Positions 33,729-46,201 of a stretch of DNA of 64,000 bases are shown here, one piece after another. Numbering within the stretch: position 1 is the first letter of the stretch; the number at the start of each line of letters is the position of its first letter. The DNA is from Tachypleus tridentatus (taxonomy: Eukaryota; Arthropoda; Merostomata; Xiphosura; Limulidae). Both the position numbers and the translations under genes were made by a program. Location of the stretch: assembly GCF_004210375.1 (NCBI RefSeq), contig NC_134834.1, positions 16,733,027-16,797,026 of the forward strand, written 5' to 3'. The notes under the pieces were generated by a model, which searched no databases, was not told the origin of the DNA, and saw nothing but the letters and a program-made list of their open reading frames with translations.

Positions 33729-36700
33729 CTGCAACGAGATCAGATTGTGGTACTGAACTATTGGTGACAATGTTTAAAGAATATACACTTACCTTAAAAT
33801 TTTCAAGTGCCTTAGTTGTTAATGAAAGGTGTTATGACCACTGAAGTTAGAGATTTGTTATAAAAGACAAGGATTGAGATACTAGATGTACAAATTCAAA
33901 TGGCTAATTTTTTCCTCATCTTTATCTCTACAGAACTGTTCTTCTATAAAATATTTTCTATGAATGTAACTTTTAAAAAAAAGCCTATTATGTACGTGAA
34001 ATAAATGGACAAAAGCTCTTAGGACTAGGGTCACATGGTACTAGATTCACAAATTCAACAAACAGGTACACACAAAGGTGCAAAAAAACACCTCAACGTC
34101 CACGTTCCTTAGTCGTGACAATAGCTATCTTATTAATCAATCAAAATAGTTTTCAATAAGAAAAAAATAAGTGTTACATAAGATATGGAATCCTAGTTAG
34201 GTAGAGAAAGAAACATTATAGAGTTCACGAAGTCTTTTATTCTGAACATGCCTGATTTCATAATTTAAATCTACGTAAGAAAACATATAAAATGTCTAAC
34301 TTGTACATATATTAAATCTTTTAACTTTACAATAACCAACAAGCACTCAAACGATCGGACATTAAAACTGACTGATCTGTATGTTAACAGTATTTTAGCA
34401 ATATTACATAGAGTTCAATATATGGAAATATATTTCTCGCAAAGTTTTCACAAAGACATTTTCTAGTACGTGACAAAAAAAGCAAACATTAGAACAAAAT
34501 TAAAAATTTAATAAATTCACTACAGGGTTTTCGTGTAGTGAAATTTCCAAGATTTGTTTATTTAGTTACAGTGGATTTTGCTCTCACAAAACAAGATAAA
34601 ACTATACACATAATAAATTTGTTTATTTAGTTACAGTGGATTTTGCTCTCACAAAATTTCATAAACATCAACTTCCACTAATTCTTTATCATTATCTAAA
34701 ATAAAAAATGCTTACCTTTGCTTCTGTGATACGTTTCCTGGTCTTAAGCCTAATTTTCGGTTCTAAGAGAGAAAACATTTCAGATGTCTTGAAATTAAAA
34801 TATCTAACAAAAAATTTACATTTGATTAACTGGAGTATTTTGGTAATAATAACAAAACCCTTCGTATTTTTCACAGAACTTAGTGTGTTTTTGCATTACT
34901 TATACTTTGAATACCAGTTACCTACATAAATATTTATTGTTCTCATAGGACAAAATATTGCATTTTAAAATTGTGCAAACATTCCGAAACCTTATTACCT
35001 AAATCAAATGATAAAAAAAATCTCTCTCCACACACAAACAATATCAAAGCTATAAATACATCAGTATTAGATACACTATGTGATCAGTCACTGTACTAAA
35101 CAAAATCACAGTAATAAATTATCACATAATAATAACACGATACTCACTACTGTACTCTGCTCATTGGTTTCAGTTTTTTTCTGTTTTCTTTCTTCAATAA
35201 GCTGTTTGTAATTTACATACTGGTTCTTTGGTGGCTGGTAACGAGAATAAATATTTAAAATTATATATATACACATTTCTTTTAAAGTAAGAAAATTAGT
35301 AAACTATCCTTTCATAAGATTATTTATTTTTGAATTTTGCACAAAGCTACACGAGGGCTATCTGCACTAGCCGTCCCTAATTTAGCAGTGTAAGACTAGA
35401 GGGAAGACAGCTAGTCATCACCACCCACCATCAACTCTTGGCCTACTCTTTCACCAACAAATAGTAGGATTGACCGTCACTTTATAATGCCCCCACAGCT
35501 GAAAGGGCGAGCATGTTTGGCACGACGGGGATGCTAACTCGCGACCCTCGAATTACGAAGTCGACGCTTTAACACGCTTGGCCATGCCGGGCCCTATCTT
35601 TTCATAAGAAAGAAGTTATTTCTAAGAGTTCTTGGGTCAAAGCAAAGGAAAACATGTCAGCCACACTACACTTCCTATTTCTAATATAAATGATATATTT
35701 TACCCACACCAGGTTTCCTCAGGCTGACTGTAATACAACAGACACAAAAGTGGATTTGCTGTTTTTGATTTTACTTAACTATTCAGTATAATATTCTCCC
35801 TCTGTATTCAATCAATGTGGTTCGTTTCTATGTCACACTTTTCTGTTATCTCTCTGTATATATTATAATATATAGAAATTAATGATATATGCATACACAT
35901 GCGTGTCATCAGTTTTCATAAGCAACAACTAAAGACTATTAGTGTGCAGTTCACATTAAACAAGTAAACTGGTTGGTTGGTTGATTTAGTGTTTTACGGC
36001 ACAAAGCAGCTAGGTTATCTGTGCCAAACATCCGGTAACAAGTTAAAATTAAATTTAGTAAACCACATAAAAGGAAATTAAGGTAAAACAAAACAAAGTT
36101 AAAAAAAAACACAAATAGCATAAAACTAATGTTTACATCTAGTTTACAGCATTAAGAGAAAAACTACAGTAATACAAGTTGTAAAGGACTTTCTGTATCA
36201 TAATTGTAATTGTCATAACTCATCAGGAAGACAAACAGGTAAGTACAAAAACCACCATAAGTCACCTGAAGTTGGCCTTTCTAGTCCTGGTTCAGAGTTA
36301 TTTGACATTATGGCCATTTTCAAAAAGTAAAGTAATAAAGTTTTAAAAACTTGTTGCAAAATTTTTAGAATAACTTGCCAGGATGACTAACGGGTAGTTT
36401 AAACAGTAGCGTTAGTCACCTGAAGTTGACCTTTCCAGTCCTGGTGTCAAGTTATTTAATGTTATGGCCATTTTACAATTTCAAATCAAACTAGAGAGAT
36501 TGAGACTCTTAAAAGGGAACCACAATTAAAAAGGTGTAATGAATAAATATCAAACACTTAAATGACATTAAAAAGATTGATGGGCTTTAAAAAACTAAAA
36601 AACATATCCAAGGTGGACAGTGTCACCATCACCAATAACACTGTCTAACGTAATGGACAAACCTTAGGACAGAACATGTTTAAAATGGTGCCATCGTTGA

Positions 36701-39700
36701 GAGTCATAACGACGGCAAGACAGTAAAATGTAGCTTATTGTGACCTGAGCGTTACACAGACTATACACTGGTGCAAATGTTCCACATAAAAGAAAACAAC
36801 GAGTTAAAGAACTGTGACCAATGCGTAGTCTAGTTAGGACAACTTCCTCTTTCCGATCCTTACGGAAGCAAGACGGTCAAAGTCCAATATTGGGTTTTAT
36901 TTGGGAAAGTTTGTTTTCGTGTTGCTCATACCAAGTCGATCGCCAACAGGCACGAAGCTGCCAGAGCAGATAGATTTAACTGAGGTGTTGGTGAGCTCAT
37001 TTTTGTGAATACCAACGTGGCCCTATCTAGAAAAACTGGATAGAAGTAGATGTTAAAGAGAATTAGGCCAGTCAGTTTTGAATATTGGTGAGAACAGAGT
37101 GTGAACTAACATGAAGTGATTCCAGGGCCAGTAGAGAACTAAGCGAGTCAGTATAAATAGTGAAGTTGGAGTACTGTTTAGTTTCTGTGTGATCCAGGGC
37201 AAGAGAAATGGCATACTGTTCAGCAGTGAACACAGAAGCTGTAGAAGAGATTCTGTGCGCAACCACCAAATGACAACATACCATGGCAGAGCCCACAGAG
37301 TCACCTGATTTCAAACCATCTGTATAAATAGGAGTGAAAAGATGGTTTGAAAGATATTCAGCAAACAACAGACAGTATTTCCAATCAGGAGTGTCTACTT
37401 TTCTCAGATGACTTAAAGATAGGTCACAACTAGGGACTGTAAGAAGCCATGGTGGGATGCACTGACCAGTGGATACAACAATGTTATCCAAGGACAGACC
37501 CAGTTCATCCAATTGCACCTGCATACAAAGGCCAAAAGGAGCAATGGTAGATCGTCTGTTCTGAAAAACTATGGCCCACCGAGAAAGAAAACACATCCCA
37601 GGTGGGATGCTTCGGTAAGGAATGAAGTTTCGAAGCATATAGTAAAGACAGTTGCAAACAGCAGAGGTGCAAAGAAGGTTCATGAAACTCTATGTATAAG
37701 CTCTGAACTGGGGAAGTGCAGAAAACTCCAGTGCAAAACCTAAGTCCTTGATGATGAATGAGGTTCAGCATCTTATAGCTGAAGTTCTGGCAGAGTCGTA
37801 GTCAAGTTTCAATCATATAAGAGCACGATATATCTTTAGCATAGAACATCGATCTGCTCCCCAAGTGGTGGAAGAGAGCACATGGAAGATGTTCAGTACT
37901 CTTGTACATTTGACCCGTAGTTGCTTGATGTGTGGTATAAAGCTCAGCTTACAGTCAAAGATAAGCCCCAAGAACTTTGTCTCAGGGACCACAGGCAGCA
38001 CAACTTTGCCGATACAGAGTTCAGGATTAGGGTGAATACCCCATTGATGGCAAAACTGCATGCAAACGGTTTTAGAGAGAGAAGTTAAAGCCGCTTGCCA
38101 TGGTCCACTGCAGTAAACAATTGAGGGCAGTTTGTAGCTGCTGCTCAATATACCTCATGTTCTGACAACTGACATGAGATGTGAAAGTCATCGACGAGAG
38201 CCCGTTTGTAACAGTAAGAGGAAATTGTTCAGTGATGGCATTAATCTTTATACTGAAAAGTGTAACACTCGAAACACAGGCCTGAAGGACTCCAAGTTCC
38301 GGTAGAAAAGAATGGGAAAGTGTCGAACCCACAAAAACTTGGAATTTTCTGTCTATTAAAAAAATTTTTAATAAAAATGGGCAAGTGGCGACGTAACCAA
38401 TATACATGGAGGCCTCGCAAAATGCTACAACTCCATGTTGTGTCATAAGCCTTCTCAATGTCAAGGAATATTGATACAAGATGTTGTTTGAGTAAGGCTT
38501 CTCTGATTGACATTTCAAGTTGAATCAGGTGGTCCACGGTGGAGAGCTGTTGTAGGAAGCCACACTGGGTGGGCGAGAGGAAGTTGTTTGATTTGAAGAA
38601 CCAAACGAGACAAGCATTAACCATCCTCTCTAAGGTCTTACAGAGACAACTCGTCAAAGCAATTGGACGGTAGTTTGAAGAAAAATCTTGGGATCCTTCC
38701 TAGGCTTAGAAAAAGGTAGGACAATAGCCTGGCACCAGGCATCAGGAAGAACATTCTCCTGCCAGGGCCAGTTAAAAACAATCAGAAGAATAGCAAGAGA
38801 AGCAATAGATAGATGGCACAGCATGTCATAATGTACATCATCAGGTCCAACTGATGGACTGCCACACTGATGAAGGGCCAGTTTTAGTTCCACCAGTGTA
38901 AAGGGATGATTATAGTCAGAGACAATCAGCTTGAAAGGACAGAGGTGATTGCTCTGCCCGAGTCTTGATGGCCAAGAAGGTGAAGGAAGAAGTGATAGAT
39001 ACCCAGCAAAAGCTTTCACCTAGAATATTTGTGATGCTCTGTGTTTCAGCTACTTCCTGGCCATCAAGATCGAGAAGGGGACAGAATTATATTGTCCACT
39101 GTCCTTTCAAATCTTGTCCTATGTGACTTTAGAACTGGTGGTAGAAGATATACTGGTTGTGAACTTAATCCAAGATTCCTTCTAGCTTACCCAAAGAGCA
39201 TGTGCACAGGCCTGCTGGAAAGTGATGCAGTACGAGAGTGTGCAACACCTACGAAAAGTATCCCAGACCTGTTTTTGAGTCTTCCGTGCCATGTGGCAGG
39301 CAAGATTCCACCACGAATGAGGATATTGTGGAAAACATATCGAGGTTTGAAGAATACATTGAGCAGCTGCTCGTATAATACAGTCAGTCACTACTGCCAC
39401 ACAGTTGTCTATTGATGGCTTACTGAAGATGGCAGGATCAAGTTCTGTGAGAGCAGTGAAAGAGGACCAGTTTGCTTGATCCAGCTTCCACCGGGGCATG
39501 CGGGTAGGGTGGCATCGACCATGGCCAGTCTCTCTCAAAATTATAGGAAAATGATCACTGCCTAGTGGATTATTGTCGACCCTCCATGAAAGTGGGAGAA
39601 TAATGAAGGGGAGCAAACTGAGTGATCAATAGCAGTACAGGACTGACTAGGTGCATGAAAATAAGTGGAAGAACCAGTATTAAAAAGAGAGTAAGGTTGT

Positions 39701-42700
39701 AATCAGAGAGCATATGCTCTACGGAGAGACTCCTCCCATCAATATCAGCACTTCCCTAGAGGGGATGATGTCCATTAAAGTCTTCCAGGATGAAAAAGGT
39801 AGATGGCATCTGTTCAATGAAAGCATCAAGGTCTGATTGATCATAGGTCTCTCCAGGCGATACATAGAGAGAACAAACAATGATGGTACAACCCAAGGAA
39901 ACACAGATGGCTACGGCCTCCAAGGATGTGTCGAGTGGCAAAGACAGGGTGGGCACATACTGATCAACTAACAGTGCCACCCCTCCATGCACTCGTCCGT
40001 CACACAGCCTGTCATTTCTGTACAAAGAAAACTGCCGAAAGGTGACTCAACAGGTTTAAGAAATGTTTTCTGTAAGGAAAGACATACAGGATGGTAAGAA
40101 GCAATCAGTGTTTTGATGTCATCCAGATTAGAACATAAACCTCGACAATTCCATTTTATCAAGGTGGCCATTTTTATTTACGTGTAGGTGAAATGGGTGG
40201 AGAACCCTTCTCTTTATTGACCTCCATGGATCCTGCCCTGGATCGATTGGTCAAGTCTTTGCTGTTGGAAGAGGATTCTAAAAACTGAGGACTTGAATGA
40301 ATGATTGTTTTGCATCATGGGGTGGGAGAAGAAAATGTATCCAAGGAAATGCCTGCACATGAAACCAAAGGAAATGGACCTTGGGATTTGTTGGAATGTA
40401 TGTAAGGGACAGAGATGAGTGTTGAAGTTGATTCATAAATTTTTTAACCACAGAAGATAAGACTTTTAATTTGTATTGAGAATGATTCTTTTGGGGGCAC
40501 AGAGAGATCTGTCTGCACTCCCACGGTAGTTATGGAACAAGGTGCAGCAGCATACTTCTGAGATGAAGTGGTGGACAGTAACTTTCGAGCCTCAACATAA
40601 GTAATGTTATGAATCATTTTCAAATGCTGCACATCTTTTTCTTCCAAGTATTTAGGGCAAGAACAAAAGTAGGACGGATGAAAGCCACCGCAATTGATGC
40701 AATGATGGTCTGCTTCACATTCATAGGCATCATGGTTCTTGCCACCTCAAAGGGCACACATCAAGGAACCATGGCATGATGTCATTGAGTGACTGAAACA
40801 TTGGAGAGGGTTTGGAGTGTAAAGCTATACCCTGCAATTAAGATAACCTGCCTTGATGGTGGCAGGTGGACATGGTGATGTAAATGTCAGAATGAGTACA
40901 TTGGTCGGCATCATAATTCCATCTTTATGAAAGTGGAGATCGCCTCACTGCTGAAACTCCTCGAGTGGAGAAACCAGCGAGATTCTCCGACTCTGGGGTG
41001 TTCTTCAAATCCCTCTCAGCAATAACTCTCGTGACAAATTTAAAATAGCATGAGGAATGCAAGAGAAGTTCATTGTGTTGAGATGTGGATGTTTCCACCA
41101 ATAGGTCACCATATCGTAGTTTCTTTACTGATTTTAGAGAGCCAGTAAGTCCCTTCTGAATGAAAAAGGGAGACATTTGCACTAAAGATTTGTCTGAAAG
41201 AGAGTGTAGTATAAAACAATGAGGTACAACAGGTGTTAAGAGATGTTGAAGATAGCTGCTCAGAATCTTCATGACATGGTCGTTTACCTGTGGACTGTTT
41301 TTTTCACTATTTTATTTAGGTTTTTATTTGGAGGATCCATAATGAAAAAAGGTTTCGTGAGCACTATACCCAAACACCAGCATCAGAAACAATGTCCACA
41401 ACACCTGCTGAGAACATCCAACACTGGTACTTGGTTGACCCTTGTCCAAGTGGACCAGCTGACTGAACCAAAGTGGGCCACCCCAAAGCCACTCATCTAC
41501 AGGAATTCAAGGGCAAAGTGGTGTGTTAGGGTTGGACCCCCCCTCAACCACCAGGATCCTTTTCTCCTCTTCACAGGTCACCATGCACGGCACACACATG
41601 GGTGGATGTTTAGATCCCAGAGGAGGTAAACTGAAAGAACAGAACCTTCACCGGAAGGTCCCCTCACCATGTACAGGAATCCACACCGAGGGCACAAATA
41701 AACTGGAATTATTATACATTTATGTTATTTACAAATCAGATTTTTAAGAAAAAACCAAACAACACAACATTTAATTTGAACACTAATTTAAATTAACTTT
41801 GTTACGATTCTTAAGAGCTGGCAAACCAATAAACCTAAAAGTAACATACTAGTTTGAAATGTTTTACAACTACTTACTGTTCTATGGGACTAATGGATCT
41901 TTCCAAACAAAGTGTTTATAATGCCACACCTTATTAACACCTAATGTGAATTTTTCTTACCTTTGCACCTAATTTTATTGCTAAAGCAATTTCAGCTTCT
42001 TCTTTTCTCTGTTTCTCAAAACCAGAAATTCCAAATTTTAAAACTTCGTAACGAGCTTTCTGTAAGTCTAGCTCTGGACGATCTTTAGATAAATCATTAT
42101 CTTCATCAGGTTTTCTGTCTGAATGTAGTGACTTCTGTAAAATAAAATAAGCTTTATACAAACTGACAGTATTATGACAAAACACGCACATAAATGTTCC
42201 AAAATCTACTGAAAAACCTTCCCAGAAGAGCGGAGGCTGTTATTGCAGCAAACAGGGGATCAATTCCACATTAATGCCCATGGTTTTGGAATGAGATATT
42301 CAACAAGTACATACAAGTGTGATAATTAGGTGTCCACATACTTTTGGCAATGTAGTGTATCTCTCCAATTGATACTTGTTACTGCAAGATACTTTCAAAC
42401 AAATTATGATACCTAATTTAACTCGTATTCTGTTTAACAATTACTGGCATTTTTTTCTGATGGAGATTCCACCAACAGAACCAAAAACTATTGAAAGTAA
42501 AAGTCCAATCAATTGGTTTTTTATTCTAATATTCTAGCAAATGCATACAAGAGTTACCAAATGTTAACAACCCTGATCATGTTTACAGTATGGAGTTTTT
42601 ATCAATCAAATCTCTCTCTTAAAATCTCCAGAAACATTAAAACAATTACAAAGCAGCAGAGATTACTAGCATTATAACAAAGTAATTTTGAAACTCTGAT

Positions 42701-45700
42701 GAAATTGTTACATGTGTATCACACAACAGTAACCTAGATTAAATAATGACACTTTCAAATAGTTCACGATTCTTCAGGAGAATAAAAGGGTTATGGTTAC
42801 TGAATGTGCAAGAACATTTTGGCACAGATGTGAACATCACATAAACCAGATATTCAAAATGAGTTGGCCTAGAGAATTAGCCAATCATAACCCAGAGTTT
42901 TTGGTGTCAGGTTTGGCTTGTGCTAAATATGCATGTGCAACACATGAAAGACTTAAGTGTGATAATAACTACAACCTCTGTCAGCCAACTTTATATTAAG
43001 AAACCCCCAACAAAACAAGCTGAGAGTAATGTTAATTAATATTTAATGTATTTAAGTGTCTAAATTCGACTTATACACTAAAAACAAAGCACTATAATGG
43101 GTGAAACTTTGTAGAATGGGCAGCAACTGCTTGTTGTGGAGACACAAGTGTAGAGAACAATGTTTAGAAAGTCTTCTGCCTTTTTGTCTTCAAGTCAGTG
43201 TGTGTGTAGGTGTTGTTGGTCTTTTATAGTGTCCTGGTGGATTATGGAGAGGGTGTCATGATTGGTTGGATTATCACTGTTTTTGATTGGAAGAGAGATT
43301 TATAATCCAGAATCTTTGTTTAGTGAAGGTTTAATAGTGGATGATAGATGAGTACCCTGTGGCTGCCTTCAGTTGAATCTACAGGAAATCTCTCCTCCAA
43401 TTAGAAACTATGATAATTCAACCAATCATAACTCGCTCTCCACAATCTACCAAGATACTGTAAAAGACCAACAACACCTACACACACACACTGACTTGAA
43501 GACTTTTGAAACATTGTCCTCCACACTTGTCTTCACAACAGGCAGTTGTCATTCATTCTAAAAAGGTTCATCATGAATACTCTGCCTAAACAATCTATCA
43601 AAGAATACTGTAATGTGTAGAGTTCTCTATGATATAAATAACAATAATATTGAAACTAATACTGTTCAAAACTACATCTCTGAGTCATGTGCCTACATAC
43701 ACACATTCTTATTTACAATAATTCGTGTCGCTTGAAAATAGACCATTAGTGTAATACAAGATTAAAACTTCACAAAAAAGTAAGACAGTTTAATAAGATT
43801 GTTTTTAAAACTTCTAACTTGAAAGTTGTGTTGATAAACTGTAACTTGAACATTCATTTATTAAATGCTCTTACAACAGCTCAATACAACACCATCATTT
43901 TCACCTTTTTAGGATGTTTTGGAAAAACTACAACCTCTGGGTTTGCTCTGCTGTTACTGTTATTTGTCAGTACTGTTTGTTCACTACTGCTGACCGTTGA
44001 CAAACTGGTATAATCTCTTATCTTCTCCAAATCTAGTTCATCTTTTATCCTCTGTATCATGTTTTTACTTTTACCTTTACCAGTTAATAACAACCCATCA
44101 TCTTTAACACTATCAGTTGTTGTTGTTGTTTCTCCCAATTTATTTTCAGAAGTTTTCTGAATCTTCTTTAGTTTCTTACGCTTCCTTTTGACAGAGTAGG
44201 CAGTTCTGAAGTGGTGTCGATCACTGTTCTAGTTGATTCATTTTCTTAATTTTTTTTCTTTTGTTTAGGAACTTCTGATATCCTTCTTCATCTAGAAAAC
44301 TTTCAACTTTAAGGAAAAACAAACATCTAGTCTTTAAAACTGTGAGTTTTCATAATTACAATAAAACTTAAATTTTTAAAACCAAAAATTATACTTAGCT
44401 TCACATTACACATCTAAAGAATGTCTAAAACTACAAGAATGAATTCACAAGATGATTTCCCTGTAAAATGGTTAATAATAAACCGTGTTCATATTTGAAA
44501 GGTTTTCTGCGAATTTAGCCAAATGCAGTTTATGTCTGGACAAAGCAATTTTGGGTATGGCTGAAAATATGCAAATATTTAGTATTGTAATAATAATCAA
44601 TACTTACTCTAATTATTCAAACATTCTTAAGAACAAGAAATGGAAATTATAGATCAGTCTATCTTACTTTTTTTTGTAGAACAATTCATGATAATACAAT
44701 AAATAAAGCTTTACAAAATCACCTTTTGAAGTAAGATAGAGAAATAAATCAACACAGACTCACTTTAGAAATTTTTGCTTGAGTAATTTTTGAACATTTT
44801 TAAAGCATATTATTTGTTATCTGGATAATGGAAATAATATATATTTGGCATACTTAAATTTTCTGAAGCTTCTGATATAAAGTACCACACAAATGATTAC
44901 TGAAGAAAATCTCATTGGCAGTGGTTAGAAAAAGACTAGTTAACTGTATTGTATGGCAGGTCAATGGTGGAAAGCAGTAAGTTATTAAGAGTCTAGTAAA
45001 ACTGTATCCTTGTTCTTACAAAGGTCATTCAAGAGCTAATTTGTAGACCGGCTTGAGGAATGCATTGCCATCTACAGTAACCAGTTAAGACCAGCACCTT
45101 ACAGGAGTTTGAAAGGGAAATCAATTATTGTTGGAAAAATAAAGGTTAGGTTTAAATTTTTACCGTTCCCAAGAACTGGTACACAAAGTCTTGAAGGGTC
45201 AAATGATCTCTTCTGTCCATGGTTTACTAACTTTTATTCTATAAGTCTAATAATGAAAATTATTAACAAGTGACACACACACATGTATATTTTTTAGAAT
45301 TTAGTATTTATCCTCTCCTTTCCCTGTGATTACCACAAATAAACTTTCTGTAGTTTTTGAAAGTATTTTCAGGATGCTTAGTCTGGGACAGTGCAGCCTA
45401 CGAGTACAACATTTAAACGTTAAGTAGGCTTAGGTACAATTACTAATAGGAGTACTACTAGTGATTGTAATTTGTATTTAGTAAGACTATTATAAAATGC
45501 AAGTTACAAACTACATTAATAAGAAAAAGAAACTGATGCCTTGGAAAGAGTGCAAAGAGCCACAAAACTGGTTCCTGAACTAAAGAATAAAAATTATAAA
45601 GAAAGACTGAGGAGATTAAAACTAACTATGCTGGATGAGAGAAGGCATAATAGAGACCTTTAACATTATCAAGGGATTTGAAAATATAAATACTGAAACA

Positions 45701-46201
45701 CTATTCTGATGAATCCAAGGGACACAGCAAAAATATAAAAACGACAACAATGTAGTAAGGAAATAAAAAAATTCTAAGCACAAAGAGCAATAAACAAATG
45801 GAATGAAGTTGTGATATATTTATTCCTGAGACAATGTCGTTGAATGCTATTAACAACAAATATGATAAATATAAAAAGTCAACCTTAAGCAGCTAACTGT
45901 TAAAAAATAAATAATTGTAAATAGTAATAAACTTTAAATTTCTAATTGTGAAGAGGCAGCCAACAAGCACTAATAACTACAAATTTTGAGTTTTTATTAG
46001 AATGTGAATATAATTAGTAGTAGTGCTACGGCCAAGTAGAAGTAATTTAAAGTATTCTGGTATTGTGTTAATACCGAACATGATGTAATGGAGTAGAAAT
46101 TTTACTGCGAGAAAGGCAGGATTAAAAATAATTACATTAAAATAAAACAGAGAATCATACCATAAGAGTTTAACTTCTCAATTGCTTCTGATGCATCCAT
46201 C
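33566..46201 (-). CDS. C1orf131: C1orf131 / DUF4602 homologue (gene span)
   Basis: A six-exon gene: 46201-46162, 44306-43905, 42134-41961, 35234-35148, 34762-34716, 33728-33566. Human C1orf131 is a nucleolar component of the small-subunit processome. Family signatures seen: LDLQKARYEVLKFGISGFEK, then AIKLGAK joined across an intron to PPKNQYVNYKQL, and the C-terminal VGVYRGGIQFIHRKDLDHIK, corresponding to the human VGKFKNGTLILSP block. Lysine-rich stretches fit a nucleolar protein. All junction phases agree except inside the second exon, which has one apparent frame break. The 6.7-kb fourth intron (35235-41960) contains a LINE and a SINE. Confidence 0.88.
33729..34715. repeat. Intron with a 42-bp direct duplication
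   Basis: The intron is AT-rich. Within it TTTGTTTATTTAGTTACAGT plus GGATTTTGCTCTCACAAAA occurs twice (about 34553-34591 and 34619-34657). Nothing else was recognised. Confidence 0.7.
34716..34762 (-). CDS. C1orf131: C1orf131 homologue, exon 5 (47 bp)
   Basis: A small exon with acceptor TTTTCTCTCTTAG and donor GCAAAG|GTAAGC. In the phase set by its neighbours it reads NRKLGLRPGNVSQKQ, basic as expected for this part of the protein. Confidence 0.75.
35148..35234 (-). CDS. C1orf131: C1orf131 homologue, exon 4
   Basis: Acceptor CTCGTTACCAG, donor ACAGTA|GTGAGT, phase 0 on both sides. It reads PPKNQYVNYKQLIEERKQKK then TETNEQSTV. PPKN-YVNYK is the most conserved motif of the DUF4602 family. Confidence 0.9.
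35322..35594 (-). mobile_element. tRNA-derived SINE copy, full length
   Basis: Tail GAATTTTGCACAAAGCTACA, body CTAGAGGGAAGACAGCTAGT, head end TTGGCCATGCCGGGCC. It lies in the large C1orf131 intron, 88 bp from exon 4. Confidence 0.93.
35973..41695 (-). mobile_element. Nearly full-length, inactive LINE of the I/Jockey group
   Basis: Reads right to left. The 5' UTR is 41695-41275. ORF1 (about 41272-40440) has SPFFIQKGLTGSLKSVKKLR and GDLLVETSTSQHNELLLHSS, and a C-x2-C-x3-H-x4-C zinc knuckle (CINCGGFHPSYFC). The ORF2 endonuclease (from 40171) has IKWNCRGLCSNLDD, EDFNGHHPL and GSDHFPI. RT (about 39020-37800) has FLDIEKAYDTTW. RNase H (about 37330-37070) has IYTDGLKSGDSVGSAMV and IYTDSLSSLLALES. 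The RNase H points to the I group. Frameshifts and stops split both ORFs into at least ten pieces, and the RT Y-x-D-D box is not intact. The 3' end finishes in AACCAACCAACC. Flanking AAGTAAACTGG / AAATAAACTGG (35962-35972, 41696-41706) is a target duplication, 10 of 11 matching. Confidence 0.92.
41961..42134 (-). CDS. C1orf131: C1orf131 homologue, exon 3
   Basis: Acceptor TTATTTTACAG, donor GCAAAG|GTAAGA, 58 codons in phase 0. It reads KSLHSDRKPDEDNDLSKDRP, ELDLQKARYEVLKFGISGFE, KQRKEEAEIALAIKLGAK. KAR-EV-KFGI-GF-K and AI-LGAK are family hallmarks. Confidence 0.92.
42209..42366 (+). mobile_element. Tc1-like transposon 3' end remnant
   Basis: Contains the end of a Tc1 transposase gene (AGAGCGGAGGCTGTTATTGC, AATGCCCATGGTTTTGGAAT) and the terminal TGTCCACATACTTTTGGCAA then TGTAGTGTA. 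From memory this is very close to Tc1 copies abundant in fish and lamprey genomes. The 5' part is missing. Confidence 0.75.
43092..43580. repeat. Long fold-back element, two 200-bp inverted arms
   Basis: The left arm (about 43092-43310) and the reverse complement of the right arm (about 43372-43580) share TTCAAGTCAGTGTGTGTGTA, GGTGTTGTTGGTCTTTTA, GATTGGTTGRATTATCA and CTGCYTGTTGTG in the same order, roughly 80% identical, separated by about 60 bp. The right arm also contains GAAACATTGTCCTC, a relative of the dispersed repeat at 61740. It lies in the second intron of the C1orf131 homologue. Confidence 0.8.
43905..44306 (-). CDS. C1orf131: C1orf131 homologue, exon 2, with apparent frame break
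   Basis: Acceptor TTTTTCCTTAAAG, donor CCTAAAAAG|GTGAAA. Entering in phase from exon 1 it reads VESFLDEEGYQKFLNKRKKI then KKMNQLEQ and TGA. One base over, the frame continues as DRHHFRTAYSVKRKRKKLKK, ENKLGETTTTTDSVKDDGLL, NMIQRIKDELDLEKIRDYTS, PEVVVFPKHPKK. The exon length is 402 bp and gives an off phase by one at the donor, so a one-base excess (or two missing) near 44215-44225 explains both observations. No credible internal intron was found. It may be a sequence error or a real lesion. Confidence 0.8.
44307..45519. other. First intron of the C1orf131 homologue, left part
   Basis: AT-rich sequence with no repeat or gene recognised. Confidence 0.5.
45525..45925 (+). mobile_element. LINE remnant, 3' end of a CR1-like reverse transcriptase
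   Basis: The plus strand encodes LERVQRATKLVPELKNKNYK and ERLRRLKLTMLDERRH, then after frame breaks IKKF, RAINKWNEVV. This is the post-RT region of CR1/L2-type LINEs (LE-VQRRATK-VP, YEERL--L-L--L--RR-RGD, F--R-I--WN-LP). Many stops; 5' truncated. It is antisense in the first intron of the C1orf131 homologue. Confidence 0.75.
46162..46201 (-). CDS. C1orf131: C1orf131 homologue, first coding exon
   Basis: ATG then MDASEAIEKLNSY, donor TATG|GTATGA. The single left-over base G joins TT of exon 2 to a Val codon. The start is the first ATG of the frame, preceded in frame by TAG. The short first exon is supported by phase and direction only. Confidence 0.65.

Noticed and set aside
34708-34929. Plus-strand frame of 73 codons
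   Set aside because: Antisense shadow of C1orf131 exon 5 and its intron.
37053-39415. Plus-strand frames in the LINE region (37513-37743, 39041-39415)
   Set aside because: Shadows of the minus-strand LINE ORF2.
42209-42366. Vertebrate contamination of the assembly
   Set aside because: The piece sits between exons of one arthropod-like gene in continuous sequence, so a transposon remnant is the simpler reading.
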